Positions 24,460-33,215 of a stretch of DNA of 64,000 nt are shown here, in pieces (the stretch's first letter is position 1; each line of letters starts with the position of its first letter). The notes under the pieces were generated by a model. That model made no database searches. It saw nothing but the letters and a program-made list of their open reading frames with translations, and was not told where the DNA came from. This DNA is from Actinoplanes cyaneus (GTDB lineage: Bacteria; Actinomycetota; Actinomycetes; Mycobacteriales; Micromonosporaceae): NCBI RefSeq assembly GCF_016862095.1, contig NZ_BOMH01000041.1, positions 186,001-250,000 on the forward strand, given 5' to 3'. The translations under genes and the position numbers were made by a program.

Positions 24460-25836
24460 ATGAAACGCTATCTCCGCGCGGCGCTGGTCGCCGCCCTGGT
24501 GCCGCTGATCGGGGTCGCGGTGCTACTGTTCGCCCGCCCCGCCGCGGCCGCCTCGCTGACCCAGGTGACCGGCTTCGGCGCCAACCCGACGAACCTCAAG
24601 ATGTACGCCTACGTGCCCGACCGGGTGGCGGCGAGGCCCGCGCTGCTCCTGCTCGTGCACTACTGCGGTGGCTCGGCCGGGGCGATCGCCGGCGGCAACG
24701 GCAAGGACTACCTCAACGCCGCCGACCGGTACGGCTACGTCGTCGTGCTGCCCGAGGCGACCCGTACCGAGAAGTGCTTCGACGTATCCAGCCCGCAGGG
24801 GCTGCGCCGGAACGGCGGCAGCGACTCCACCGGGATCATGTCGATGGTCAGCTGGGCCCGCACGCGGTACAACGTGGACCCGGCCCGGATCGTGGTGAGC
24901 GGGTTCTCCTCCGGAGCCATGATGACCAACGTGCTCGCCGCTCAGTACCCGGACGTGTTCTCCGCGGCGTCGGCCTTCTCGGGGGTGCCGGCCGGCTGCT
25001 TCGCCACCACCAACGGCTCGCTCTGGAACAGCACCTGCTCCGGCGGCAACCTGATCAAGTCGGCTCAGCAGTGGGGCGACCAGGCCCGGGCGATGTATCC
25101 CGGATACACCGGTGGGTACCCGCGGATGCAGCTGTGGCACGGCACCACCGACACCACCCTCGCCTACCCGAACTTCGGCGAGGAGATCAAGCAGTGGACC
25201 AACCTGCACGGTCTCGGCCAGAGCCCGGCATTCACCGATCACCCGCAGTCGTCCTGGACCCGGACCCGGTACGGCTCGACGGGCACCCGGGCGACGATCG
25301 AGGGCATCAGCATCGCCGGGGTCGGGCACGCGCTGCCGATGGCGGGACAACTCGCGTACGCCATCTCCTTCCTCGGCCTGGACGGCACCAGCACGCCGTC
25401 GTCGCCGGCCTCACCGTCCACGCCGGTCTCACCCTCCACGCCGGTCTCACCCTCCACGCCGGTCTCACCGTCGGCACCCGTCTCGCCGTCCACGTCCCCG
25501 AGCGGCCCGGCGGGCACCGCCACGTGCACGGTGACCAGCTCGGTCAACGCCTGGAGCAACGGCCTGACCGTCAACCTCACCGTCACCAACACCGGCTCCA
25601 GCGCGATCAACGGCTGGTCGCTGGGGTTCACCCTGCCCGCCGGGCAGACGATCACTGGCGGCTGGAACGCCACGTTCACGCCGGCGACGGGCGCGGTGAC
25701 CGCCAGGAACGAGTCCTACAACGCCACTATCGCGCCGGGTGCCGCGGTCACCGCCGGCTTCCAGGCCGGTCACTCCGGCAATGCCGGCGCGCCCAGCGGG
25801 TTCACCCTTAACGGCAGCGCCTGCGCATCGTCGTAA
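24460..25836 (+). CDS. Secreted CE1-type acetylxylan esterase-like enzyme with CBM2
   Basis: A 458-residue protein with AAAGGACGAC before the ATG. Signal peptide, then an alpha/beta-hydrolase domain of about 290 residues. It carries LLVHYCGGSAGAI (oxyanion region), Ser nucleophile in VSGFSSGAMM, Asp in LWHGTTDTTL and His in AGVGHALPM. This combination matches the Axe/PHB-depolymerase branch of CE1, commonly annotated acetylxylan or feruloyl esterase. A linker of five to six repeats of the type SPSTPV follows, then a CBM2 (NAWSNGLTVNLTVTN, GWSLGFTLPAGQ). It is the last gene of the three-gene secreted operon and is followed by a strong hairpin. A CGTAACTTTCGG element overlaps its stop codon. 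Confidence 0.85.
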   Translation: MKRYLRAALVAALVPLIGVAVLLFARPAAAASLTQVTGFGANPTNLKMYAYVPDRVAARPALLLLVHYCGGSAGAIAGGNGKDYLNAADRYGYVVVLPEATRTEKCFDVSSPQGLRRNGGSDSTGIMSMVSWARTRYNVDPARIVVSGFSSGAMMTNVLAAQYPDVFSAASAFSGVPAGCFATTNGSLWNSTCSGGNLIKSAQQWGDQARAMYPGYTGGYPRMQLWHGTTDTTLAYPNFGEEIKQWTNLHGLGQSPAFTDHPQSSWTRTRYGSTGTRATIEGISIAGVGHALPMAGQLAYAISFLGLDGTSTPSSPASPSTPVSPSTPVSPSTPVSPSAPVSPSTSPSGPAGTATCTVTSSVNAWSNGLTVNLTVTNTGSSAINGWSLGFTLPAGQTITGGWNATFTPATGAVTARNESYNATIAPGAAVTAGFQAGHSGNAGAPSGFTLNGSACASS

Positions 25837-25843
25837 CTTTCGG
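25832..25843. promoter_or_regulatory. CGAAACTTTCG-like element at the end of the esterase gene
   Basis: CGTAACTTTCGG differs by one base from the CGAAACTTTCGG palindromes at 30672 and 30902. A second half-site, ACTTTCGG, lies at 25860-25867. Both are upstream of the intracellular GH43 beta-xylosidase gene, though the terminator hairpin lies between. Confidence 0.4.
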
Positions 25844-25900
25844 AAAAGGTTTCACCGCGACTTTCGGAGCTTCTTGAGCCGACGGTGAGACCCGAGCCAG

Positions 25901-25941
25901 GCCACGGATCAGAGCGGCTCCGAGCTGCCCTGATCCGTGGC
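25901..25941 (+). terminator. Terminator of the secreted xylanase-esterase operon
   Basis: GCCACGGATCAG (25901-25912) pairs perfectly with CTGATCCGTGGC (25930-25941), followed by a T-rich TTCTGTCGT. This is the most classical intrinsic terminator in the window. Confidence 0.85.
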
Positions 25942-25978
25942 TTCTGTCGTATCTGGACAGTGCCGGTATTTCCGTTTT

Positions 25979-26022
25979 GATTCCGGAAGTTGTTGACAGC
26001 CCCGGCATCGGCGGGTGACGAT
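25979..26022 (+). promoter_or_regulatory. Promoter region of the GH43 beta-xylosidase gene
   Basis: TTGACA (25993-25998) and TGACGAT (26016-26022) are separated by 17 bp. Just upstream of the -35 box lies ATTCCGGAAGT (25979-25989), identical to 4546-4556 in the GH10-CBM13 xylanase control region. Confidence 0.6.
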
Positions 26023-26110
26023 CGCGCCATGGTGGGCCGGGATGGCCGCCATCCTCGCCACCAGACGCCGCCGACTTCTCGCGCGTCATCTCTCAGCGGA
26101 GGTTCCGCAC

Positions 26111-27778
26111 ATGACGATCGTCAAGGCCACTTCCTCGACCGCCGGGGTCGCCGGGAGCGCCGACGGCGTGATCCACAATCCGGTGCTGCCGGGTTTCCAT
26201 CCGGATCCGTCGATCCTGCGGGTCGGCGCCGACTACTACATCGCGACGTCCACCTTCGAGTGGTACCCAGGGGTGCGGCTGCACCACTCGACCGACCTGG
26301 TCCAGTGGGAGCCGCTCGGCGGGGCGCTGTCCGAGCGGCGGCTGCTCGACCTCACCGGCAGTGCCGACTCGTGCGGCGTCTGGGCGCCCAACCTGACCTA
26401 CCACGACGGGCTGTTCCACCTGCTCTACGCCGACGTCGCCACGTTCGCCGGCGGTTACTGGGACCCGCAGAACTACCTGGTGACCGCTCCGGCCATCGAC
26501 GGCCCCTGGTCGGATCCGGTGGTCCTGCACGGCCGCGGCTTCGACGCCTCGCTGTTCCACGACGAGGACGGCACGACGTGGATGCTGTCGATGCGCGCCG
26601 ACTGGCGCCCCGGGCGCGACCGCTTCGCCGGCATCTCCATCCAGCGGTACGACCGTGACGAGCGGCGCCTGGTCGGCCCGGAGCGGGTCATCTTCGAGGG
26701 CACCGACGCCGGTCTCACCGAGGCGCCGAACATCTACCGCAAGGACGGCTGGTACTACCTGGTCACCGCGGAGGGCGGCACGAGCTGGACCCATCAGGTC
26801 ACCGTCGCCCGGTCCCGGGACCTGTTCGGCGGGTACGAGGTGGACCCGGCCGGCCCGATGCTGACCTCGGCCGGGCACCCCGAGCTGGCCCTGCAGAAGG
26901 CGGGTCACGGCAGTCTCGTGCAGACCCCGGCCGGCGAGTGGTACCTGGCGCATCTGGCCGCCCGGCCGTACGCGCCCGGCGACCGTTGTGTCCTGGGCCG
27001 GGAGAGCGCCCTGCAGAAGGTGGAGTGGCCGGCCGACGGCTGGCCCCGCATCCTCGACGGCGTGCCGGCCGAGCAGGTGCCGGCTCCGGCCGGGGTGACG
27101 CTGACGCCGCCGCGGCTCTCCAGCGAGCAGTCCGAGGACGATCATTTCGACGCGCCGGTGCTCGGGCCCAACTGGTCGACCCTGCGCCGCCCCGCGACCC
27201 CGGACTGGATCGACCTGGCCGCCCGTCCCTCGCACCTGCGGATCCACGGCGGGCAGTCACCGATGAGCCGGCGCCGGCCGAGCCTGGTGGCCCGCCGGGT
27301 GACGGCGCAACGCTGCACCTTCGAGGCGACGCTCGACTTCCGTCCCGGCAGCTACCGTCAGCTGGCCGGGATCACCGCCTACTACAACACGCGCAACTGG
27401 TACTACCTGCACGTGACCGCCGACGACGACGGCGCGGCGGTGCTCGACGTGCTGTGCTGCGACAGCGGGCGGGTCAGCGTGGCGCCGGGCCTGCGGATCC
27501 CGCTCGGCGACGTCCGCCGGGTGGGGCTGCGTGCCCGCCTGGACGGCCCGGACCTGACCTTCGCCTGGACCGCCGGCCCGGACACCGGGGCGCCCTGGCA
27601 GGAGCTCGATCAGCGGTTCGACGCCACCACCCTGTCCGACGAGTACGCCGCGACGGTGGCCGACGGCGAGCCCCCGGTGTGGGGCTTCACCGGCGCCTTC
27701 GTCGGGCTCTGGGTGCAGGACCTGGGCGCCGAGGGCGGTTACGCCGACTTCGACCGGGCGGTTTACCACACGCGCTGA
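26111..27778 (+). CDS. Cytoplasmic GH43 beta-xylosidase
   Basis: A 555-residue enzyme without a signal peptide, predicted to split imported xylo-oligosaccharides to xylose. The ATG at 26111 has GGAGG eight nt upstream; the frame start at 26015 lies within the promoter. The GH43 propeller runs from about 20 to 330, with base Asp in FHPDPSILRVG, second Asp in GFDASLFHDEDG and acid Glu in LTEAPNIYRKDGWYYL. The C-terminal roughly 200 residues form the beta-sandwich typical of the XynB/GH43_11 group (TFEATLDFRPGSYRQLAGITAYYN). The gene faces the GH51-GH10 operon tail-to-tail with about 47 bp of small tandem repeats between. Confidence 0.93.
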   Translation: MTIVKATSSTAGVAGSADGVIHNPVLPGFHPDPSILRVGADYYIATSTFEWYPGVRLHHSTDLVQWEPLGGALSERRLLDLTGSADSCGVWAPNLTYHDGLFHLLYADVATFAGGYWDPQNYLVTAPAIDGPWSDPVVLHGRGFDASLFHDEDGTTWMLSMRADWRPGRDRFAGISIQRYDRDERRLVGPERVIFEGTDAGLTEAPNIYRKDGWYYLVTAEGGTSWTHQVTVARSRDLFGGYEVDPAGPMLTSAGHPELALQKAGHGSLVQTPAGEWYLAHLAARPYAPGDRCVLGRESALQKVEWPADGWPRILDGVPAEQVPAPAGVTLTPPRLSSEQSEDDHFDAPVLGPNWSTLRRPATPDWIDLAARPSHLRIHGGQSPMSRRRPSLVARRVTAQRCTFEATLDFRPGSYRQLAGITAYYNTRNWYYLHVTADDDGAAVLDVLCCDSGRVSVAPGLRIPLGDVRRVGLRARLDGPDLTFAWTAGPDTGAPWQELDQRFDATTLSDEYAATVADGEPPVWGFTGAFVGLWVQDLGAEGGYADFDRAVYHTR

Positions 27779-27780
27779 CC

Positions 27781-27843
27781 CCGGTCACAGCGCGCCGGTC
27801 ACAGCGCGCCGCTCACAGCCACCGCTCACAGCGCGCCGCTGAC
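27781..27843. repeat. Four tandem 13-14-bp units at the end of the GH51 gene
   Basis: Units beginning CCGGTCACAGCGCG or CCGCTCACAGC start at 27781, 27795, 27809 and 27822. The fourth contains the GH51 stop codon, so the array duplicates the last codons and stop of that gene into the gap. Confidence 0.75.
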
Positions 27844-29346
27844 CGTGACGAACGAGTGGGCCGGCAGGTGCACCCGCAGTGTGCCGCCGGCCACCGTCAC
27901 CCCGTCGTACGGCCGGGGCGCCACCACCGACGGCGACTGCGGCGTGTTGTGGTCCTGCAGCAGGCCGGCCGTGAGGATCGTCGCGTCGGTGGCCGTGACG
28001 GCGCCACCCCGCAGGTCGATCGCCACGTCGGCGGGGGCCGAGGCGTCCAGGTTCGACAGCGACACGAGCAGCCGGCCGTCCTTGCGGCTGGCGGACGCCG
28101 AGATCGTCGTCAGCGCCGCGTCGCCGACCGCGCGCGACGGCAGCGCGGTGCGGAAGTCGACGCGCAACGACGTCGCGTCCTGGTGATCGCGGTTCATCCG
28201 GAAGACGTGGTAGGTCGGGGTCAGCACCATGGCCTGCGAATCCGGATCGGTGAGGATCATGGCCTGCAGCACGTTCACGGTCTGCGCGATGTTGGCCATC
28301 ACGAGCCGGCCGGCGTGCCGGTGGAAGACGTCGAAGTGCACGCTGGCCACCAGCGCGTCGCGCAGTGTGTTCTGCTGGTACAGGAAGCCCGGGTTGGTGC
28401 CGCGGGCCACGTCGAACCAGGTGCCCCACTCGTCCAGGACGAGACCGACGCTGCCGGTCGGGTCGTAGCAGTCCATCACCGCCGCGTGCCCGGCGAGCAC
28501 CTCCTCGACCCGGGCCGCGGCCGCCATCGTCGTGTAGTACTCGCCGGTGTCGAAGACCGTGGCCGAGCCCTTCTCCTCCCAGGTCGGCCCGGTCACCGTG
28601 TAGTAGTGCACCGACAGGGCGTGGTAGGCAGTGCTGGAGATGTGCCGGCAGCCCAGGTGCCCGAGCTGCTTCATCAGCGTCTCGGTCCACGCGTAATCGG
28701 TGCCGTTGGCGCCCGCCGCGATCTTGTAGAGCCGGTTGTCGCCGTAGTCGCGGCAGTAGGTGCCGTACTGACGGGCCTGGTGCGCGTAATGCTCGGCGGA
28801 CATGTTGCCGCCGCAGCCCCACGCCTCGTTGCCCAGGCCCCAGAACCGTACCCGCCACGGCTCGTCCCGGCCGTTCTCCCGGCGCAGCCGGGCCATCGGC
28901 GAGTCGCCGGCGCGGGTCAGGTACTCCACCCACTCGCTCATCTCCCGCACCGTGCCGGAGCCGACGTTGCCGCTGATGTACGGCTCGGCGCCGAGCATCT
29001 CGCACAGCGCCATGAACTCGTGGGTGCCGAAGTGGTTGTTCTCCTCCACCCCGCCCCAATGGGTGTTGACCATGACGGGCCGCCCGTCCCTGGGCCCGAC
29101 GCCGTCGCGCCAGTGGTACTCGTCGGCGAAACACCCGCCGGGCCAGCGCAGGTTCGGGATGTTCAGGTCGCGCAGCGCCTCGACGACATCCAGCCGGATG
29201 CCGCCCACGTTCGGGAGGTCCGAGTCCTCGCCGACGTAGAAGCCGCCGTAGATGCACCGCCCGAGATGCTCGGCGAAGTGCCCGTAGACATGCCGGTTGA
29301 TCCGTGGGCCGCCGAGGTCCACGTTGATGACGGCTTCGATGGTCAC
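27826..29346 (-). CDS. Cytoplasmic GH51 alpha-L-arabinofuranosidase
   Basis: A 506-residue retaining arabinofuranosidase of the AbfA type without a signal peptide. It acts on imported arabinoxylo-oligosaccharides. The barrel contains LRWPGGCFADEYHW, acid/base Glu in FWGLGNEAWGCGG and nucleophile Glu in GLVLDEWGTWF, all at the positions expected for GH51. A C-terminal beta-sandwich completes the usual 500-residue length. It begins with GTG at 29346, overlapping the TGA of the upstream GH10 gene by 4 bp (GTGA), so translation is coupled. The pair is presumably controlled from the CCGAAACTTTCGG palindrome upstream of the GH10 gene. Confidence 0.95.
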   Translation of the reverse strand: MTIEAVINVDLGGPRINRHVYGHFAEHLGRCIYGGFYVGEDSDLPNVGGIRLDVVEALRDLNIPNLRWPGGCFADEYHWRDGVGPRDGRPVMVNTHWGGVEENNHFGTHEFMALCEMLGAEPYISGNVGSGTVREMSEWVEYLTRAGDSPMARLRRENGRDEPWRVRFWGLGNEAWGCGGNMSAEHYAHQARQYGTYCRDYGDNRLYKIAAGANGTDYAWTETLMKQLGHLGCRHISSTAYHALSVHYYTVTGPTWEEKGSATVFDTGEYYTTMAAAARVEEVLAGHAAVMDCYDPTGSVGLVLDEWGTWFDVARGTNPGFLYQQNTLRDALVASVHFDVFHRHAGRLVMANIAQTVNVLQAMILTDPDSQAMVLTPTYHVFRMNRDHQDATSLRVDFRTALPSRAVGDAALTTISASASRKDGRLLVSLSNLDASAPADVAIDLRGGAVTATDATILTAGLLQDHNTPQSPSVVAPRPYDGVTVAGGTLRVHLPAHSFVTVSGAL

Positions 29347-30638
29347 CGTTCGCCCTTCAGTCGCAGTGTCGTCTCCGCCCGGCCCGGCGCGGTGATCGTC
29401 AGCAGCGCCGCGCCGCCGTCACCGTCGTCGTAGAGCCGGTAGTCACCGAGGAAGCCGCGCACCTCGACCCGCCCGGCGCCGTCGGTCCGCAGTCTCGTGG
29501 GAGGCAGCCACCACTCCCCCTTCACCAGGTCCCGCAGCGCGTCGTACGCGGGTTTCGGGGTGCCGTCGGCGCGCACCAGGCCGGCCGGGGCGCCGAGCCA
29601 GGCGCCCTCGTCGGACAGCCCCCAGTAGGTGATCGCCTGCACCGAGGGATACGCGAGCAGCGTGCGGTAGTGCCGCACGATCTCGTCGGCCTGCCGTTCC
29701 TCGCCCTCCGGGGTGGACGGCCACGACGGAATCCGGTAGTCGTTCAAGTCCTCGATCTCCGGCGGCATCACGTGCCCGGAGACCAGGGTGGTCTCGGTCA
29801 GGTGCAGCGGCAGCCCGTAACGGGAGAACCGCTCCAGCACCGCGAGGGTCCGCTCCTCACCCCAGTAACCCTGGTGCATGTGGCTCTGCAGGCCGATCGC
29901 GTCGATCCGGACGCCCGCCTCGAGGACCCCCTCGATCAGGCACTCGTACGCCGTGGACATGTCGAAGTCGTTGAGCACCAGCGTCGCGGCGGGATCCGCG
30001 GCGCGCGCCTCCTCGAAGGCGAGCCGCACGGTGGCGATCCGGCCCCGCTCCCAGGCCAGCCGGGTGATCGCGTTGCGGTGCGGCTCGTTGCGGAACACCG
30101 GCATGATCACCGCTTCGTTGATCGTGTCCCACGTCCGCACCAGCCCCGCGAAGTCACCCACCTCGCGCCGGACCCGCGCACGGACGGTCGCCTCGATCTC
30201 GCCGATCGGTGCCTCCCGCAGCCAGTCGGGCGCCAGGGTGTGCCACACCAGCGGGTGGCCCTTGACCCGGCACCCACGCTCGGCGAACCATCTCGCGGCC
30301 CGGCGCAGCCGAGCGGTGTCCGGGCTGCCCGGCGCCGGCTCGAAGTCACTCCAGTAGAACGGCAGGGTCGCCGTGTTGAAGACCTCGAGAAACTGACCGG
30401 CGAGCCGTACGAGCCGGGCCCGCGCGACGCCCGCGGACCCGCTCGCAGCCGGGTCGCTCTCCGCGTCGGCCAGGGCTTCGTCGGCCAGGTCGACCAGGTC
30501 GAAGCCGATGTTGCCGAACGGGAACGCGTGGGATCGCTGCTCGGCGATGACGTCGCGGTGACTCAGCGGACGTCCGCCGGCGTCGAGCACGGTGACCACG
30601 ACCTCGCCGGTCCGATGGCCGAGATGGACTGGTGACAC
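29343..30638 (-). CDS. Intracellular GH10 xylanase
   Basis: A 431-residue GH10 protein with no signal peptide, probably acting on imported xylo-oligosaccharides. An N-terminal segment of about 90 residues precedes the barrel. The acid/base Glu lies in WDTINEAVIMP and the nucleophile Glu in LHLTETTLVSG; VKGHPLVWHTLAPDWL is the beta-strand 3 motif. The start is set at the GTG 30638, preceded by GGGAG. The longer frame from 30698 would place the regulatory palindrome (30672-30685) inside the gene. It is coupled to the GH51 gene by a GTGA overlap and is divergent from the sugar importer operon. Intracellular GH10 enzymes beside a BxlEFG-type importer are a known arrangement. Confidence 0.88.
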   Translation of the reverse strand: MSPVHLGHRTGEVVVTVLDAGGRPLSHRDVIAEQRSHAFPFGNIGFDLVDLADEALADAESDPAASGSAGVARARLVRLAGQFLEVFNTATLPFYWSDFEPAPGSPDTARLRRAARWFAERGCRVKGHPLVWHTLAPDWLREAPIGEIEATVRARVRREVGDFAGLVRTWDTINEAVIMPVFRNEPHRNAITRLAWERGRIATVRLAFEEARAADPAATLVLNDFDMSTAYECLIEGVLEAGVRIDAIGLQSHMHQGYWGEERTLAVLERFSRYGLPLHLTETTLVSGHVMPPEIEDLNDYRIPSWPSTPEGEERQADEIVRHYRTLLAYPSVQAITYWGLSDEGAWLGAPAGLVRADGTPKPAYDALRDLVKGEWWLPPTRLRTDGAGRVEVRGFLGDYRLYDDGDGGAALLTITAPGRAETTLRLKGER

Positions 30639-30671
30639 GGCACAGCTCCCGCCGAGAAGAAGATTGACCGT

Positions 30672-30685
30672 CCGAAACTTTCGGG
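30672..30685 (-). promoter_or_regulatory. CCGAAACTTTCGGG operator of the GH10-GH51 operon
   Basis: CCGAAACTTTCGG is a perfect palindrome 34 bp upstream of the GTG start. The motif CGAAA-N(1-3)-TTTCG is associated with xylanase promoters and BxlR-type regulation in Streptomyces. A GATAGT -10-like box lies further upstream on the same strand. The operator would sit near or after the transcription start. Confidence 0.65.
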
Positions 30686-30850
30686 AAAAATCCCACAACT
30701 ATCGCGTACGTCCCACAGCGCGCCACAGAGACGGCCGCCGCCCGTCCGACAGCGATCTTTCTACCGCTCAGCAGTCGGTTTCCTCAAGAGGATCACGCTG
30801 CGTATGACACCACCTCACCTGGAGCAAAGCATCTCGCTTCGATCAATATC

Positions 30851-30913
30851 TTGACATCTCTATGACCTGCTTCATAGTTTGAGCCATCTTCCGAAATAAC
30901 TCCGAAACTTTCG
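30851..30913 (+). promoter_or_regulatory. Promoter and operator of the xylobiose-type importer operon
   Basis: TTGACA (30851-30856), 17 bp, then ATAGTT (30874-30879), a near-consensus promoter. The palindrome CCGAAACTTTCG lies at 30902-30913, about 20 bp past the expected start point and 21 bp before the gene. The 30639-30934 gap thus holds two divergent promoters, each with its own palindrome. Confidence 0.7.
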
Positions 30914-30934
30914 CTCACGAAAGGTCGGCTTTTC

Positions 30935-32224
30935 ATGACACCCAAGAGAACCCTTGCCGCGGTCGCCGTGCTGGCGCTGAGCACCCTGGGCCTGACCGCC
31001 TGCGGGGGCGGCGACGACGACAGCTCCAGCTCCGGCGGCAACGTCACGATGGAGCTGTGGCAGAACTCCACCACCGGCCCGGGCAAGGCGTTCTGGGAGA
31101 AGACGGTCGCCGACTTCCAGACCGCCCACCCGACCGTCAAGATCAAGATCCAGTCGATCCAGAACGAGGACCTGGACGGCAAGCTGCAGACCGCGCTCAA
31201 CTCCGGCTCCGCGCCCGACATCTTCCTGCAGCGCGGTGGCGGGAAGATGGCCGCGATGGTCGAGGCGGGCCAGCTCAAGGACATCACCGGCGCCGTCAGT
31301 GCCGAGACCAAGCAGGCCGTGGGCGAGGCCGCTCTCAAGACCGGGCAGGTCGACGGCAAGGCGTACGCCGTCCCGGTCTCGATCCTGCCCGGGGGCCTCT
31401 GGTACAGCCAGGACCTGTTCCAGCAGGCCGGCGTCACCACGCCACCGGCCACCCTGGACGATCTGAACGCCGCGGTGACCAAGCTCAAGGCCAAGGGCAC
31501 CCCGATCGCCCTCGGCGCCAAGGACGCGTGGCCGGCCGCCCACTGGTACTACTTCTTCGCGCTGCGCGCCTGCAGCCAGGCCACCCTCGACGCCGCCGCG
31601 AAGAGCAAGACCTTCGACGACCCGTGCTGGACCAAGGCCGGTGAGCAGCTCAAGGCGTTCGCCGACACCAAGCCGTTCAACGACGGCTTCCTGACCACCC
31701 CGGCGCAGCAGGGCGCCGGCAGCTCGGCCGGCCTGCTCGCCAACCACAAGGCGAGCATGGAACTGATGGGCGCCTGGGACCCGGGGGTCATCGCCTCCCT
31801 GACCAAGGACACCAAGCCCCTGCCCGACCTGGGCTTCTTCCCGTTCCCCGCGGTCGCCGGCGGCCAGGGCGACCCGGCCGCGGTGATGGGTGGCGCGGAC
31901 GGTTACTCCTGCTCGGCCAAGGCGCCGAAGGAGTGCACCGACTTCCTGAACTACATCGTGACCAAGGACGTGCAGGAGGCGTTCTACAAGGCCTTCAACT
32001 CCCTCCCGGTGAACAAGCAGGCTCAGGGCGCCATCACCGAGCCGTACCTCAAGGCGGTTCTCGACGCCTATAACAAGGCGCCGTACGTCTCGCAGTGGCT
32101 GGACACCCTGTACGGCCAGAACGTCGGCAACGCGCTGAACGTCGGCGTGGTGAACCTGCTGGCCGGCCAGGGTGACGTGGCCGGGATCATCAAGGCCGTC
32201 AACGACGCGGCCAAGAAGGGCTGA
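30935..32224 (+). CDS. bxlE: Sugar-binding lipoprotein of a xylobiose-type ABC importer
   Basis: A 429-residue solute-binding protein of family 1 (SBP_bac_1). The signal peptide ends in the lipobox LTAC, with lipidated Cys23, followed by an Asp/Ser-rich tether. The body has the order and aromatic residues of oligosaccharide-binding proteins (MELWQNSTTGPGKAFWEK, GGGKMAAMVEAGQLKDI, WYSQDLFQQAGVTTPPATLDDL). AAAGG lies ten nt before the ATG. It heads a three-gene operon with two permeases and faces intracellular xylan enzymes. That context and the resemblance to Streptomyces BxlE point to xylobiose or short xylo-oligosaccharides. The ligand is inferred. Confidence 0.85.
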   Translation: MTPKRTLAAVAVLALSTLGLTACGGGDDDSSSSGGNVTMELWQNSTTGPGKAFWEKTVADFQTAHPTVKIKIQSIQNEDLDGKLQTALNSGSAPDIFLQRGGGKMAAMVEAGQLKDITGAVSAETKQAVGEAALKTGQVDGKAYAVPVSILPGGLWYSQDLFQQAGVTTPPATLDDLNAAVTKLKAKGTPIALGAKDAWPAAHWYYFFALRACSQATLDAAAKSKTFDDPCWTKAGEQLKAFADTKPFNDGFLTTPAQQGAGSSAGLLANHKASMELMGAWDPGVIASLTKDTKPLPDLGFFPFPAVAGGQGDPAAVMGGADGYSCSAKAPKECTDFLNYIVTKDVQEAFYKAFNSLPVNKQAQGAITEPYLKAVLDAYNKAPYVSQWLDTLYGQNVGNALNVGVVNLLAGQGDVAGIIKAVNDAAKKG

Positions 32225-32226
32225 GT

Positions 32227-33213
32227 GTGGCCGGCAGTCTCGTGATCGCCGATCACGTACGCGACGGGGGTGGCGTTCAGCCGCCACCCCCGGCACGTCC
32301 CCGGCGGCGTGGCATCGGCTGGGCGCAACGCCTGGAGATCCTGCTGCTGGCCGGGCCCGCGATCCTCATGTTCCTGGGTTTCGTGGTCGCCCCGATCCTG
32401 ATCGCGGCGTACATCGGCCTCTACCGGTGGAAGGGTTTCGGGCTTCCCACCAACTTCGTGGGCTTCGACAACTACGTCACGATCCTGCAGGACAGCGCCT
32501 TCTGGGCCGCGCTCCGGCACAACGGCATTATCGTCGTCCTGTCGCTGATCTTCCAGGGTCCGATCGCTGTCGCGCTCGCGCTGCTGCTCAACCAGAAGAT
32601 CCGCGGACGGTCGGTGATCCGTGTGCTGATCTTCGTCCCGTACGTGATCGCCGAGGTGATCGTCGGGACGGCCTGGGCGCTGCTGCTGCAGACCAACGGG
32701 GCGGTCAACGGCGTACTCAGATCAATCGGCTTGGATGGTCTGACGCAGGACTGGCTGGCGAATCCGAAACTCGCCATCTGGACCCTGATCATGATCCTGA
32801 CCTGGAAGTACATCGGCTTCGCGGTGATCCTGTTCCTGGCCGGCATGCAGAACATCCCGGAGGAGCTGGCCGAGGCCGCCGCCGTCGACGGGGCCTCCTA
32901 CTGGCAGACCCAGTGGCGGATCACGCTGCCGCTGCTCGGGCCGACCATCCGGATCTGGGGCTTCCTGTCGATCATCGGCGCTCTGCAGCTGTTCGACCTG
33001 GTCTACATCATCTGGGGCCAGTACGTCTCGTCGACCGCGGGCACCTCGACGATGGTGACCTACATGGTCAACGAGGGCCGCAACGCCGGCAACTACGGCT
33101 ACGGCAACGCCGTCGCCGTCGTGCTCTTCGTCGTCTCGATGACCATCGCGCTGCTGTACCAGCGCTTCGTCCTGCGCCGGGACACCGAGGGCGCGCTCAC
33201 CGGAGGGCGGTAG
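32227..33213 (+). CDS. bxlF: ABC sugar permease, first subunit
   Basis: A 328-residue MalF-type permease with a short Pro/Arg-rich cytoplasmic start and six membrane segments. It carries the EAA-loop motif near the C-terminal third (EELAEAAAVDGASYWQTQWRITLPLL), which docks on the ATPase. The GTG start lies 2 nt after the stop codon of the binding-protein gene and the stop is 2 nt before the next gene, so the three are one transcription unit. No ATPase gene follows. Actinomycete importers of this type use a shared MsiK ATPase encoded elsewhere. Confidence 0.88.
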   Translation: MAGSLVIADHVRDGGGVQPPPPARPRRRGIGWAQRLEILLLAGPAILMFLGFVVAPILIAAYIGLYRWKGFGLPTNFVGFDNYVTILQDSAFWAALRHNGIIVVLSLIFQGPIAVALALLLNQKIRGRSVIRVLIFVPYVIAEVIVGTAWALLLQTNGAVNGVLRSIGLDGLTQDWLANPKLAIWTLIMILTWKYIGFAVILFLAGMQNIPEELAEAAAVDGASYWQTQWRITLPLLGPTIRIWGFLSIIGALQLFDLVYIIWGQYVSSTAGTSTMVTYMVNEGRNAGNYGYGNAVAVVLFVVSMTIALLYQRFVLRRDTEGALTGGR

Positions 33214-33215
33214 AC

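Noticed and set aside
27785..29257. A 490-codon minus-strand frame overlapping the GH51 gene
   Set aside because: It is a second frame of the same strand; the GH51 frame has catalytic motifs and start-stop coupling.
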